A stretch of 64,000 bases of DNA, from assembly GCA_010909165.1 (NCBI GenBank), contig MU008178.1, positions 446,369-510,368 on the forward strand. Reading direction: 5' to 3'. The translations under genes and the position numbers were made by a program. Shown piece by piece: positions 22,914-33,173 of the stretch. How positions within the stretch are numbered: the first letter of the stretch is position 1; each line of letters begins with the position of its first letter. The notes under the pieces are model-generated. The model made no database searches. It saw only the letters and a list, made by a program, of their open reading frames with translations, and was not told where the DNA came from. The DNA comes from Anthoceros angustus (taxonomy: Eukaryota; Streptophyta; Anthocerotopsida; Anthocerotales; Anthocerotaceae).

Positions 22914-23250
22914 CGTGAGTGAGTCACGAAGCCCGTGAGTGAGTCCACGGCGAGTGAGGAGTCACAGCCGGCAGTGAGGAGTCACGGCGGTGAGTGAGAG
23001 TCACGACCGGCGAGTGAGGAGTCACGGCCGGCGGTAATCACGACCGTGAGTGAGGAGTCACGACCGGCGAAGTGAGTCACAGCCGTAGTGAGGGAAATCA
23101 CAGCAAAGTGAGTAATCCACGGCCGAGTGAGGAGTCACGCAGCCGAGTGAGGAGTCACGACCGTAGCGGAGAGCCGGCAGTGGTAGTCAGCCGTGAGAGT
23201 CACGACGGCCGTGATGGCGTCACGCCATGAGTGAGGAGTCACAACTAGTG
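22914..23250. repeat. degenerate ~22-25-bp minisatellite (GTGAGTGAGGAGTCACGGCC type)
   Basis: Roughly fourteen imperfect units of GTGAG-GAGTCAC-GCCGGC. TGAGTCA, the core recognised by GCN4/O2-type bZIP proteins in plants, occurs in several units (e.g. 22,919 and 23,075). It lies upstream of a gag-like frame, where an enhancer role is conceivable but unproven. Confidence 0.75.
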
Positions 23251-23356
23251 AAGGAAAAGGTGCACCCGTTGAGTCTAACGACACACCGTTACGCCCAACG
23301 GGTGCCCATAAATTAATTAATTTAGGGGGCACCGTTTCATACATGGGCCCGACACT

Positions 23357-24079
23357 TCATACCGAGGCCAACTTAAAATAATTCAAGTTGGCACAGGGCC
23401 GGCAGTGCCTGCCGCCTCGCGAGCCGCCGCCTGCTTTCCGGCTCGCTCGCCGTGGAGGAAGGCGGCGCAGCGTGCCGCCGGATCCGTCGGCGGTCGGCCG
23501 CGCTGTTGCACCGTCGGATCTCAGGCACGCTGGTGGGATCTGGGCGCCTTGGGATGGCGTTCCTCCTACCGAATGTGCGCCGCCTGATTGTCCCCCTGCC
23601 TTGGCAAATCCTGCATCCAATGTAGAAATGAGTGCCGGGCAATCTGCCTCTTTCTCGCAGCAGAATCCACCAGAATGGCTGCAATTTTGTGGCAGATGGA
23701 GAGCAGAGGTAGGGCGCCGCTGGGTGTGGTCATTGGTTGACAAATTTCCACAACATCGAAGCAGATCTGTGTCGCTAGAATTGGACCAAGGTTGACCAAC
23801 GCTCCTTGCTGAAAATTGAGAATTCGATGATGAATTTGGGGCTGAGTTCATGGATCTGGCTACCAGGTCAGGTGATCCAGAGGATGTAGGTCTCTAATCA
23901 AGCTCTTGCAGCAGAATCGTTAGCACATCGGCTAAGGAAGATCCAAGATGATGTAGACACTTAGGCGCCGATGATAATCCAATACCGCGAGCAGAATTGC
24001 GATTTGATGAGCGTGAACGGGCTACCTGATCGTGCTTCCTCCTTGCCCCAGCATGGTTGCGTCGTTGTTTACGACTCAT
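23357..24079 (-). pseudogene. basic/Ser-Asn-rich leader ORFs of a retroelement
   Basis: A minus-strand frame starts at 24,079 with MSRKQRRNHAGARRKHDQ and is followed, after a frameshift, by MNSAPNSSSNSQFSARS and a segment with HLPQNCSHSGGFCCEKEADC. It lies about 490 bp downstream of the primer-binding site at 24,571-24,583, where gag is expected. No conserved domain recognised. Confidence 0.4.
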
Positions 24080-24570
24080 AGTACTTGTGCTTGAGGATTA
24101 AGAGGCTAAAAGCAAAAGCTAAAGTAGGCAGATTGCTTAGAAGAATGAAAGCAACAATGATGCTATTCTTAAGCAAAATTAACCTATAAGAGGCCCAATG
24201 ACTAGGCCTTATAGAATCACAAGAACTAGAAGGGTGTCTAGAACCCATAACCAATCAATTTAGAAAAATTGGTTTGGTTTGATGAAAATTGGACTAATGA
24301 AAATAATCAATAAAGTAGCTATGATAATTACTTTACTTAGAACGTTCTAAGCTAATTATTTTCACTTAGCAATGGTATGATGGGCAACATGAGTTTCTAC
24401 ATGACTGTAACACTAGCGGATGCTGCCTATGATGCAGGTGATAATCTGCTATCGGAAATGCATATCGAAATGCATTTTCATCAACTAAAATTGGGTATGA
24501 GGTTGCTAGCTTAACTTCCTAAGTTGATTAGAGAAGAAAACTAGCAACAAAAGCCATTAAAATATCACAT

Positions 24571-24583
24571 GGCTCTGATACCA
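24571..24583 (-). promoter_or_regulatory. primer-binding site (initiator Met tRNA)
   Basis: TGGTATCAGAGCC on the minus strand is the classic Copia PBS complementary to the 3' part of initiator Met tRNA. The LTR lies immediately right of it and the internal region to the left. Confidence 0.85.
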
Positions 24584-24812
24584 AGTTAAAGATGCATATG
24601 CGGAAGCGTCTTGCATCAAGCAGATGCTTTATTAACAATGAATATGTTTGGTTCATAGGTGGGCTTATAAAGGATGGTTACAAGGGGGTGTGTCCTTTCA
24701 CTAGCCTGCTAGTTAACTAACTACCAACTAGCTGAGTCTAGTTTGACTAATCCACATTGGGTCTAGTCTAGTCGACCTTAACCAATGCGGTCTGCACTAT
24801 TTCTAACTTTCG
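24584..24812 (-). repeat. 5' LTR of a further Copia-like element
   Basis: Read on the minus strand it shows a TATA-like TTTATAAGCCC, a polyadenylation signal AATAAAGC and ends TTTAACT directly before the PBS. The outer edge is near 'GTTAGAAATAGTGC', fused to the end of the gag fragment on the right. No matching 3' LTR is seen, so the element is truncated. Confidence 0.6.
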
Positions 24813-24832
24813 CTATCCTTCATCCTTAGCCG

Positions 24833-25210
24833 CTAAAACAATCTTGTTGCATTTACTTGTGACATAGAGTCTTGAGCCTGGAACATGTCGTTGAATGTTT
24901 TCCAGATCCCGTGAGCATCGTTCATGCCTTGTGTGTGCTGAAGCATACTTTTGTCGAGTGGAGAGACGAGGACATTGCGTGTGCGCTTGTCCCTCTTGTT
25001 CCAAGCTGCGATTGTGTCGGGTGTTCTAGCGGGATTGGAAGTGGGCCTTGGTTCTGGGAGTGTACCATCAACAATATCCATCTGATCATGCTCTTCTAGC
25101 AGAGCGGTGACCCTCATCTTCCACACAACAAAATCGGTTCCGTTAAACCGGTCTTGGTCATGGAACTCGATTTTGGTGGTGTTGACTACTGTGGGAGCTA
25201 GTGTACCCAT
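24833..25210 (-). pseudogene. Copia gag N-terminal fragment
   Basis: 125 codons from ATG at 25,210 (minus). It contains EFHDQDRFNGTDFVVWKMRV, the hallmark 'F-G-NF--WK--M' start of Copia gag (UBN2/retrotrans_gag family), then DPLDKSMLQHTQ-like residues (VSPLDKSMLQHTQ) and ends at a stop where a foreign LTR begins. The zinc knuckle is missing. It lies directly left of an LTR at 25,211-25,406 without a recognisable PBS between them. Confidence 0.8.
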
Positions 25211-25406
25211 GATTGTTTGTGTCTTAGTTTTTCTCTAGTAGTTCTTCTTATAAATTGTAATAGCGGAATTTTTTGCAAGTAAACAAAATGCAATAAATAA
25301 TGAGTGTACAAAATTGTCTTAAGTAGCGGGCATTGTGCCCCTTGGGTAATTAACCTAATCCTAACTAAATAATATGCTAGGTTAAACTAACCCCTAATTA
25401 TTAACA
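25211..25406 (-). repeat. Copia LTR (3' LTR of the 25.4-32.4 kb element)
   Basis: Starts TGTTAATAATTAGGGG on the minus strand directly after a polypurine tract. Its first ~30 bases recur at 32,331-32,360. The left boundary is uncertain because a gag ATG follows at once; alternatively this LTR could serve that gag as a 5' LTR. Confidence 0.6.
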
Positions 25407-25415
25407 CTCCCACTT
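25407..25415 (-). promoter_or_regulatory. polypurine tract AAGTGGGAG
   Basis: AAGTGGGAG followed by TGTTAATA on the minus strand. The same junction sequence occurs at 51,776-51,784, 54,731-54,739 and 57,831-57,839. Confidence 0.8.
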
Positions 25416-25896
25416 AAACCTAGGCAGGTTATTTCCAAAATTACCCTTGTGGTACATCTCGATAAGTAGTGGCAAGTAGGTAGGTAGACAAACAGGTCAA
25501 GTGGGAGCCATGTGTATGGAAGTCTCATGCCCCACGCCACACAACTTAAAATCAAAGCGCCCTATCTAGAGAACCAGAGCCAAGCGGTAACGAGCTGAAT
25601 GTGCGGAGGTGCCCCAAGCCGTAGCAATCCGGTCCATGGACGGAGGACGGGCGGGAGAGAACACGGCCGAGACTGACGCCACCGCCTTTCCACAGAGGGC
25701 GACACCCAGCCCGCAAGCACGGCACTTCAGAGAGAGGCGGTTCCATGGCTTCCGATTGATGACAATTCGATGACCTGAAACCTCTTCTCGTCGCGCTCCA
25801 TTGCCACGCATCTCGCACCTGCACCTAATTTGGAGCTGAAGGATGATCTCAGTGTTGCTGGTGAGGCCTTTGAGCTGAAAATTCCTTTCTTCTGCA

Positions 25897-26259
25897 ATGC
25901 ATTTGTCCTCAATCTCTCTAACTTGCCTGCTTGTAGAGGCTCAGCCTGTTCCTTTAAAGAGGGGACATGAAATGTACTACCCAGACATCTGGTACATGAG
26001 AGAATCCACTGTGGAGGACAGGACTAGAATGCAGGATTTGATCAGATGGAGGATTGCCAGGTTGGAGCAAGAGGTCCAGGATCTTCAAAACATGGACAAT
26101 GTGTGGGAAGAGTGGGGAGTGGAAGGAACTCCAATCCTAACAGAATCTGAAAGTAACTGCTCCCAGTTTTTCCTAAAACTTAAACAAGTAGCTTTTACTA
26201 ACCCTCAAATTTCTAGGAAGGACCAGTTCTCCCACTTAAGCTTGTCAGTTTGCGACTGA
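25897..26259 (+). CDS. antisense ORF between RNase H and 3' LTR, unknown
   Basis: An ATG-started 120-residue plus-strand frame lies in the ~1.07-kb spacer between the end of RNase H (26,484) and the polypurine tract of the minus-strand Copia element. It encodes a short hydrophobic N-terminus (SLTCLLVEAQ), then a helical segment (RWRIARLEQEVQDLQNMDNV) and no known domain. Some plant LTR elements carry antisense ORFs at this place, which makes it worth recording. It could also be a captured gene fragment or chance. No homologue is visible elsewhere in the window. Confidence 0.3.
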   Translation: MHLSSISLTCLLVEAQPVPLKRGHEMYYPDIWYMRESTVEDRTRMQDLIRWRIARLEQEVQDLQNMDNVWEEWGVEGTPILTESESNCSQFFLKLKQVAFTNPQISRKDQFSHLSLSVCD

Positions 26260-26483
26260 ATTTTAGCAGTATGCTTCATCCACCAATACTGACTTGCTTG
26301 TGCACGGAATTTAAGAAACAAAACTCTGTACTGACCTGGGGCTCCTAAAATGTGATTCAGGTTCAGGTTAAGGAAGCTAACAGGCTAAGCAGTTAGCAGC
26401 AAGCATATCCAGAACACTTAGAACCTAAATTTTTTTTTATTGTAAGTGGCCATCCCCTAGGTCACTAGTAGCAGACTTGTAAG

Positions 26484-27300
26484 CTAAAATGTAAACTCCC
26501 TAAGGCCAAGTGCCTCTAGGTGTTTGTAGTGTTTAAGTTTAGGGAGAGCCTTAGTTAGGATATCAGCAGTATTGTCGTCAGTATTTATATAAGAGACTTT
26601 GACGATGCCTCTTTCAGCTACGTCTCTGATGTAATGATGATAGAGCTCAATGTGTTTAGTCCTAGCGTGAAACCTAGGGTTAGCAACTAAAGCTATAGCA
26701 CCCATGTTATCACATGATAGATTAGTAGGACCTGATTGAGTTTGATTTACTGACTCCAGGAACTGACGTTCCCATTCCGCCTCCTTGCAGGCATCTGTTA
26801 ATGCCTTGTACTCGGCTTCTGTCGAGGAGAGGGCTAAGGAGACATGTTTCTTACAGCTCCAGCTAACAGATCCAGCAGCTAAGAGGAAGCAATAGGCAGA
26901 AAAGCCCCTTCCTTGTGTCTACATTCGATGCCCAATCGGCATCAGCATATGAGGTAAGCACCAAACGTTTTCTCCCACTAGCTGAATAGTGTAGGCCATA
27001 GGTGATAGGCCACGTGTAGGCCACGTGCTCACTGCTGCCCACTGAGCACGTCCTGGTTGCTTAAGAAATTGTGATACCATGCTAACACTATAGCTAATAT
27101 CCGGACGTGTCCAGTTAACCAGGAATATCAAGCATCCGACAGCCTTAGCATAAGGAACAGCAGACATGTCCTTCAAGTCAGCTGCACTTTGAGGGGCATG
27201 CTCAATGCTCAACTTCTCCCCCACTGCAGAGGGTGTCGTAGCAGGTCTGGATTCGTCCATATGAAACCGCTTAAGGATTTCCTTTATATATTTGGTTTGG
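26484..27300 (-). pseudogene. Copia RNase H and RT C-terminal region
   Basis: The end of RNase H is clear at 26,705-26,484: HTKHIELYHHYIRD in the form RTKHIELYHHYIRD, then INTDDNTADILTKALPKLKH. Upstream, 27,260-26,919 reads SAVPYAKAVGCLIFLVNWTRPDI with SYSVSMVSQFLKQP, the Copia RT-RNase H connection. The middle of RNase H is frameshifted. Confidence 0.9.
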
Positions 27301-28730
27301 TGTAGAATGATCTGACCAGAATCTCGATGTCATAGGATCTGAATTCCCAGACAAAATTGAAGATCACCCTGGTCGGTCATTTCGAATTCAGCACGAAGCA
27401 TGGTCTTCACTTTCTCCAGTTGTGAAGTGTTGTTGCTTAGGAGAACACAATCGTCAACATAAAGGGCCAAAATTACAAACAGACCTCCTTGGGCAAGGTA
27501 AAATACATTACTATCGGCAGGTGATTGTAGAAAAATTCAGCTGCTTTAGATACTTCATGATACGCTTGTCAGTCAGGCTTTGCTTTAAGTCAGATATAGT
27601 CTCTTCAATACTTTTCAGAGTCGCCATGCCATGTGATACTAATCTACGCACTTGGGTTTAGTGTTTGATTAATATTAATTAATCTAATTACTTATCTTTA
27701 AGTAAGTAATTAGTTAATTAATCTAAGATGCTTATGTTAATTAAGTACTGATTAGTGTTAATTAATCTAAGGTGCTATGTTAATTAAGCATTGATTAGTG
27801 TTAATTAAACATGGTTAGCAATAGCTAAGTGGATAAGCTCAAGTAATATGCTCCATATTCCTTGCATATTATGTGTATTCTTAGGACACAATAGCTAAGG
27901 GGATAGCTCAAGTAATATGCTTTGGCATATTCCTTGCATATTATAGTGTATTCTTAGGATATTTCGCATGCCGATGCCAATAGGATATCTTAGAATACGC
28001 TGGATGCCAAGGTCAAGATATATGTAGACCCTTCCATTGAGACAAGCTCTCAAGATATATAGACCCTTGTCCTCTAGATAGCAATGCAAGAGCGCCAGAG
28101 GAGGCCAAAGCTATGACTCAGAGGCGATGTGTGAGGAATTTGCGGTTGTTCCCTCGTGGGAGAGTGTTTGTGCCACGACGCGAGCTACTCCCTCCTGTTG
28201 TTATTGGTTGCACCTATATATCTGCGTATTTGATTTGTTTGCTTGGTTGTTGGTCGAGGAAGTGCTTACATGAATTCAAGTGCTTACCTCGTGCGACATA
28301 GCCCATTTCTGTTTCTGCCTCCGACAATTGCATGTATAACGTCTCCTCTAGCTCCCCGTGCAGGAAAGCCGTGTATACGTCCATCTGTTGGACTTCGAGA
28401 TCACATTCAGCAGCCATGGCCTCCTAGGAGCATCCTAAATGACGGAGGCTTGACCACCTGAGAGAAGGTGTCCCCGTAATCTATGCCAGGTATCTGACTA
28501 AACCCCCTGGCTACCAATCATGATTTGTATCTAGCTACTGTTCCATCAGCCTTTAGCTTAGTCTTAAAGACCCACTTACAGTTAATCGGTTTTCTGCCAG
28601 GTGGAAGGTTAGTTAACTCCCAAGTTTTGTTCTTCATCAAGGAGTTGTATTCGTCATCAATGGAGACTCGCCAATGCTGCCCATCAGGTCCATTGATAGC
28701 CTCATTATAGGACTGAGGATCTGGCCTCAC
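27301..28730 (-). pseudogene. Copia reverse transcriptase with internal insertion
   Basis: The N-terminal part (28,730-28,300) reads WRVSIDDEYNSLMKNKTWEL, GRKPINCKWVFKTKLKADGT and, after a frameshift, ECDLEVQQMDVYTAFLHGEL. The catalytic part resumes left of about 27,640 with LKQLNF and LYVDDCVLLSNN near 27,455. Between them about 650 bp of unrelated AT-rich DNA replaces the 'YGLKQ' region. Confidence 0.85.
27640..28295. repeat. AT-rich insertion inside Copia RT, with internal repeats
   Basis: Contains many TTAATTAATCTAA motifs (27,660-27,800) and a ~75-bp direct repeat ('CAATAGCTAAG-GGATA-GCTCAAG' at 27,817 and 27,889), then a TATATATCTG box near 28,214 and 'AAGTGCTTACATGAATTCAAG'. The two arms of RT flank it. 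It may be a solo LTR or a small non-autonomous element. I could not define a target-site duplication. Confidence 0.55.
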
Positions 28731-28766
28731 ATCTGGTACATGTAGGATGGAAACATGAGCTTGGCG

Positions 28767-29769
28767 TCAAAAATCCAATGATTGATAAGGTGGCTCTGCC
28801 CACTGAGCACAAGAACGTCGCTCACGTGTGGGATATCGTCGTATAGGTGCTTCAGCAAGCGATGAAGGTGGCCTGTCACCATCTGTAGAGCCATCCAGAT
28901 CAAAATCAGTTGGAAAATCCTCTAAGTCTTCATGATCAGAATCAGCTGGAGGCTCCATGACATCGCCCAGCAGGGGACGCCATCAAGATCGAACTTGCAA
29001 ATTTCTCCCACTTGCTGAAAATCTATAACATCATCTAAGGGATCACCAGACTCACCATCAGACAAAGGATAGTCTATGGGATCTGGAAGATCTGCAGGAG
29101 GGTGGCCAAGGTGCTGATCAAGGGGCTGTGCAGGTGGATCAAGTGTAGCATCAGCCTCTGATGACCAGGTGTGTGATTCTTGTTCTGAATTTTCAGTTTC
29201 AACGGGATCACTAGGAGCAGAAAAATTCAGTTCTGTGTCAACAGCATTGTCTGGTGAATTCAGATCACTAAAGGTGACACTACGTGCAAGTGTGAGTTTC
29301 CTAGTGTGGGGATCAAACAGCTTGTAAGCTTTTGACACCTTAGAGTAGCCAATGAACAGATAGGGACTAGCCCGGTTATCTAACTTACGTCGCTTGGCTA
29401 CAGGAACAAACACAAATGCTGGTGAGCCAAAGACACGGAGATGAAGGGGACTTGGCTTCTTGCCCTAGAAGGCTTCAAAGGGTGTTGTGTTAGGCAAGCA
29501 GGCTGTAGGGACTCTATTCAAGATATAAGTAGCTGTCACTGTGGCCTCTGCCCAGTAGCCCTTTGACAAGCCTGACCAGGACAGCATGCTTTGTGTCATC
29601 CCCATCAAGGTTTGGTTCTTTCTTTCAGCAACTCCATTTTGTTGAGGAGTATACGAATCACCGCCGAAATTCCATTCTGCCAACTGCTTGTCTCTCGACT
29701 AGGGAATCTAAGCAAAGAATCTCATCAAACGCCTCACTCTTCAAACTCAAGGGAAACGTCCAAGTGTAG
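28767..29769 (-). pseudogene. Copia integrase
   Basis: Minus-strand frames contain YTPQQNGVAERKNQTLMGMT (integrase core with catalytic-Glu region), KGYWAEATVTATYILNRVPT, then KRRKLDNRASPYLFIGYSK and an acidic Pro/Asp/Glu-rich linker to RT. These are canonical Copia integrase C-terminal and linker features. The HHCC N-terminal zinc site region (about 29,800-30,100) is frameshifted. Confidence 0.9.
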
Positions 29770-30112
29770 CGAGAGTAGTCGTCTGTAAGAGTAAGATAGT
29801 ACAAGCACCACCCAAGGATGACACTTGCAGCTTGCCAGCGATGTCCGCGTGTATTAGCTCAAGCACCTCAATGGCCCTAGTAGCATCCTTATTCTTAAAA
29901 GGTAACTCCTTCTGTGTGGACAAAATGCAGGATTTGCATGCAGGAAGGTCCTTAAAATGTGCTGGAAGCTTCTCCTTCTAGCAGTCCATGGAGGACATAA
30001 GGCTCAGCTTCTGCTTGTTGATGTGTCCAAGTCATGCATGCCAAAGTCCAGCAACTGATTTAACCTGGGGTGCTGTAGTGAACAGTGCTGCATGCTGAGA
30101 CTTGGACAACAC

Positions 30113-30480
30113 TTAAAGTTCATTAACTAGAATTCCTCTTGCTATGCACAGATCAGGGCTGGACAGTTTATACAAGCAACAACTATTGAGTTCAAATCTA
30201 AACCCAACCATTGTTAACTGAGTAAGTGCTCTCACGGACAGCAAATTCTTTGACATGCCCGGGACGTAAAGAACTTCCAGCAACTGCAAACTCGTGCCAT
30301 CAGCTAGAGGTATGCTCACTGAACCACTTCCTTTCACATCAACTCCACGGGAGTCCCCCACATACACTAACTGTCTCTCCCTCTGTGAATGGAAGCTAGA
30401 GAACAGGTGCCGATTATTACAAACATGGGCAGTAGCCCCTGAGTCAATAAACCAAAGTCGTGAAACTTCGAACGGTGGAG
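30113..30480 (-). pseudogene. Copia protease and gag-pre-integrase region
   Basis: Near 30,450 the frame reads RLWFIDSGATAHVCNN, containing the aspartic protease DSGA active site, followed by GSGSVSIPLADGTSLQLLEV, LYVPGMSKNLLSV and a gag-pre-integrase segment ending at 30,113. Confidence 0.85.
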
Positions 30481-30503
30481 ATGTGCAGCCGTGACAGAGG
30501 AGC

Positions 30504-31591
30504 TCAGGCCGAAGTCGATCCTTGAGGCGACATGAGCTTCAGACTTGGCCTCCTTCTTGGGTTCGCGGGCTTTCTTCTTGCATCAATCGCGCTCCCAGTG
30601 GCCTGGAAACAAGCACCAGTTGCAGGTACCTTCTCTCTTGGCAGCAGCAGGAGCAAACGGGTTAGTCTTGTTCTTCCCTTTTTCTCTCCCCTTTCCAAAA
30701 GATTTTCCCTTAGACGCAACTAGAACCTTGTCGGTGCGCACCCTTGTGGCGCCATCACGAGGTTCCTCTTGATGCAGAGCTCCAATGAGCTCGTTGAGAG
30801 TGAGGGTGGGCTTGGCCCCAGACTTAACCACTTGCTCGGATGCCCGCAATGAAAAATTCTGAGTTGAGATGAAATTTTGATAGGAGGGTGGCAGGCTTTG
30901 CAGGAGTTGAGCAACAACCTCCATCTCGCTTTCAACCTCTTTCTTGCCAAAATTTGGGATTTAAAGCCGAACTTGAGGATGTGATGTCCAACACGTTCCT
31001 CTTCCTTCATGAGCAGCGAGTGATATTTCTTCCTTACAACAATCAAGGTGTGAACATTCTGAACTTGATAAGTTTCAAGTCAAATTTCCAGTTGTCCATG
31101 TGGTAGAATTCCACCTCTTTTTGTATCATTCATCCAATCCATTCAGCAAGAAGGCAAAGGCAATCTTATTGCCTTTATGCCACTTGGCAATCTCATCAGG
31201 TGAAGCACTTGAAGCAGGTTTAGAGTTACTGCCGTCCACAAACTCCCACACATCACGTGCATCCAGGAAAGCCTTCAGCATCCAGGAAAGCCTTCATCCT
31301 AGCCTTCCAGCTCTCGTACTTGATAGCTTTGCCGTCAAAACGGTCTTTCTCTTTGAATTCCCCTCCAAAAGTGGAACCCCCAGCCATTTTAGCTTTGATG
31401 TCTGGTATTGGGTTGAAGGAGGAGAAGTGCTTGTCAAGGGACCCTAGGAAGTCAGCCTGGACGTAGCTGTCTTCATCAACTTCACTACCAAGTAAGGTTT
31501 GGCACTCGTCTCTCTCTTGTTGGATTCTACGCTGCTCCCTCTCTTCCCTTAGCTCCCTTTGAATTCGTTCCCAAAAATCCTCTCTAGACAT
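30504..31591 (-). pseudogene. Copia gag with CCHC zinc knuckle
   Basis: The frame starts MSREDFWERIQRELREEREQ at 31,591. It contains FDGKAIKYESWKARMKAFLD (gag WK motif), then frameshifts, then VAQLLQSLPPSYQNFISTQN, LTLNELIGALHQEE and a zinc knuckle CNWCLFPGHWERDC (C-X2-C-X4-H-X4-C) at about 30,600. A short direct duplication ('ATCCAGGAAAGCCTTCA', 31,260-31,292) interrupts the frame. Confidence 0.85.
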
Positions 31592-31876
31592 GAAGGTGGG
31601 AGGCTAAAGGGCTGTAGAGAAGGTGTTGTGTGTAGAGGTGCTAGACAGCCAAAGGTGACTTTTCAGTTCATGTGGAGGTGTGAAAAGGCACCTACCTAAC
31701 TAAATGTCGTTTCACTTTTTAGGATTTTTAGGGTTCAGCAAATGCTTTCTACAGAAAAGAAAACTTAGGGCACTAAAGCCCAACCGTCATGAGGCAGGTG
31801 GCGTCACTTCACAAACTACTGGCAGTTATTAAGCAACACAGTGTGAGCCACCTCCATCCTTGCAATGTGAGTAAAT

Positions 31877-32322
31877 TTAGTACTCCACTTGGGCCTGCTG
31901 TGGAGTGAGGCTAGGGAGGTACAAAACAACAATTGGATCACGAGAGGACATGCTAGGCACACCAGATTTTTGGGCCTCAATCAAACCATTTACAAGGTTA
32001 GACAAAAGCGCAATCTTGTGTTGCATTCCTGCTAGAGCTCCCTCAAAATTGGTTGTGATTCTTTCTGAAAAAGGTTCCAGCAGGAGGCAAAGTGATCTCT
32101 CGAAGATTGAGCGGATCTCACGATCAGCACGCAACCTCTCAAATGCCAGGAGCGCCTCTGATCCTGAATTTTCAAATTGTTGGCTTCTCTCTGATTTTTC
32201 AGAGGGGAATTCCTCCTGTTAGGTCTAGGAGCCGGCTGCAACCTGTGATTTTTGAAAGATGCCAGGTTCCGGTCTATTTCCTCCTGTCTTGCAATCTGAC
32301 TAGCAATGCTGCCAACAAACAC
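31877..32322 (-). pseudogene. leader/gag-like helical frames right of the Copia gag
   Basis: Two minus-strand frames: one from 32,322 with SIASQIARQEEIDRNLASFK, another from 32,134 with RITTNFEGALAGMQHKIALL and ending in a stop near 31,877. Both are helix-rich and unclassified. They occupy the space between the 5' LTR remnant (32,331-32,360) and gag. Confidence 0.35.
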
Positions 32323-32373
32323 TCGTTGAACTAGGTTAAACTAACCGCTAATTATTAATAGTTCTTAAGAGGA

Positions 32374-32793
32374 TCAAAGGCTAACATACACATCTTCTAA
32401 GGCGCGTGTAGAATGCTGGGATGCTACCTCAAATCTATTGCTAAGAGAGATTCTCTCTAATGCTAGGTGGAGTGACTCGATTTGGTATTCAATTGCTGAA
32501 AGATGTGACTTCGTGTCTTCATGTGTGACGATTGTCCTGGCGGGGAGTGTGCTTGAGTGATTGCGCGATGGTCCTGCAAATGGTTGGTTAGAAAAGCGTC
32601 GACATGTTGATGGGCGAGATGGCAGCGATGATGGGCCTGAGTAGCTTGCGCGGCATGCTGGAGTGGGTGCACGTCGAGGTTTGAATCCAATGCCGCGCAT
32701 CATTTCTGCGATGCAATCACTACAGATGACTTGCCTTGGGGGCGGGGCCCGGCCCACTGGTGAGTAACACGCTGGGGTGCGCTTCCTAGCCAT
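32374..32793 (-). pseudogene. first gag-like frame of the 22.7-kb element
   Basis: Starts MARKRTPACYSPVGRAPP at 32,793, 120 bp inside the PBS. It has a Pro/Ser/Arg-rich basic N-terminal half and a helical end (HLSAIEYQIESLHLALERIS), and is cut at the nested Copia element. A similar start occurs at 22,878. Probably gag; no conserved domain identified. Confidence 0.45.
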
Positions 32794-32913
32794 GTTGCCA
32801 ATTTCAAGATCGTTGGCGCTGATTGCCTTTTATTCTATGCAGTGCCATAGCGACTGATCCTGGAAGACCAGGTGTGAGGCGCGCTTGATGCACCGAACGG
32901 CAGAGAGTGCTTA

Positions 32914-32926
32914 GGCTTTGATACCA
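32914..32926 (-). promoter_or_regulatory. primer-binding site of the 22.7-kb element
   Basis: TGGTATCAAAGCC on the minus strand, one base away from the Copia consensus TGGTATCAGAGCC, directly left of the LTR. Confidence 0.8.
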
Positions 32927-33173
32927 CAAAGCGGTCACGGATTACTGGCAACGCATAGAATGGAGGTGTTTACTGATACATGAGAGCTTGTTCTTATACT
33001 GCACAGAGTTGATTCTTCAACCGTTCACATGGTTATGATGCATAACTACATGCCCATCTCGCAACTAATCACTTATGGGTGTATGCACGAAATGTGCCCT
33101 AAAGTATGTATGCTGGCATGGCCTAGAACCCCAGCGCTAAACCCTAATCCGTGGCGTACACTGTTCTCCAACA
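32927..33173 (-). repeat. 5' LTR of the 22.7-kb element
   Basis: Pairs with 10,496-10,747. Begins TGTTGGAGAACAGTG on the minus strand (right edge). About 15-20 differences over 250 bp, mostly C/T and G/A transitions. Confidence 0.8.

Larger units (their letters stand above)
25405..32360 (-). mobile_element. nearly complete but decayed Copia retrotransposon
   Basis: Minus-strand order is gag (31,591), zinc knuckle (about 30,600), protease DSGA (about 30,450), integrase (29.8-28.8 kb), RT (28.7-27.3 kb), RNase H (to 26,484), polypurine tract (25,407-25,415), 3' LTR. That is the Ty1/Copia order. The 5' LTR is reduced to about 30 bp at 32,331-32,360. Stops and frameshifts in every domain show it is dead. 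It is nested in the 22.7-kb block. Confidence 0.85.
10496..33173 (-). mobile_element. nested LTR retrotransposon block (22.7 kb) with TSD AGCTG
   Basis: A ~250-bp LTR occurs at 10,496-10,747 and again at 32,927-33,173, same orientation, roughly 93% alike by eye with mostly transition differences. Immediately inside the right LTR is a primer-binding site TGGTATCAAAGCC (minus strand, 32,914-32,926). Immediately inside the left LTR is a polypurine tract GAAGGGGAG (minus, 10,748-10,756). AGCTG flanks the block on both sides (10,491-10,495 and 33,174-33,178), and the outside flanks join into one copy of repeat R. The element therefore reads on the minus strand. Minus-strand gag-like (32.4-32.8 kb), integrase (22.0-22.4 kb) and RT (15.3-16.2 kb) fragments occur in Copia order and may be its own pol, split by later insertions. 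Confidence 0.75.

Noticed and set aside
22914-23250. Coding repeat protein
   Set aside because: Unit length varies and no frame stays open; treated as a minisatellite.
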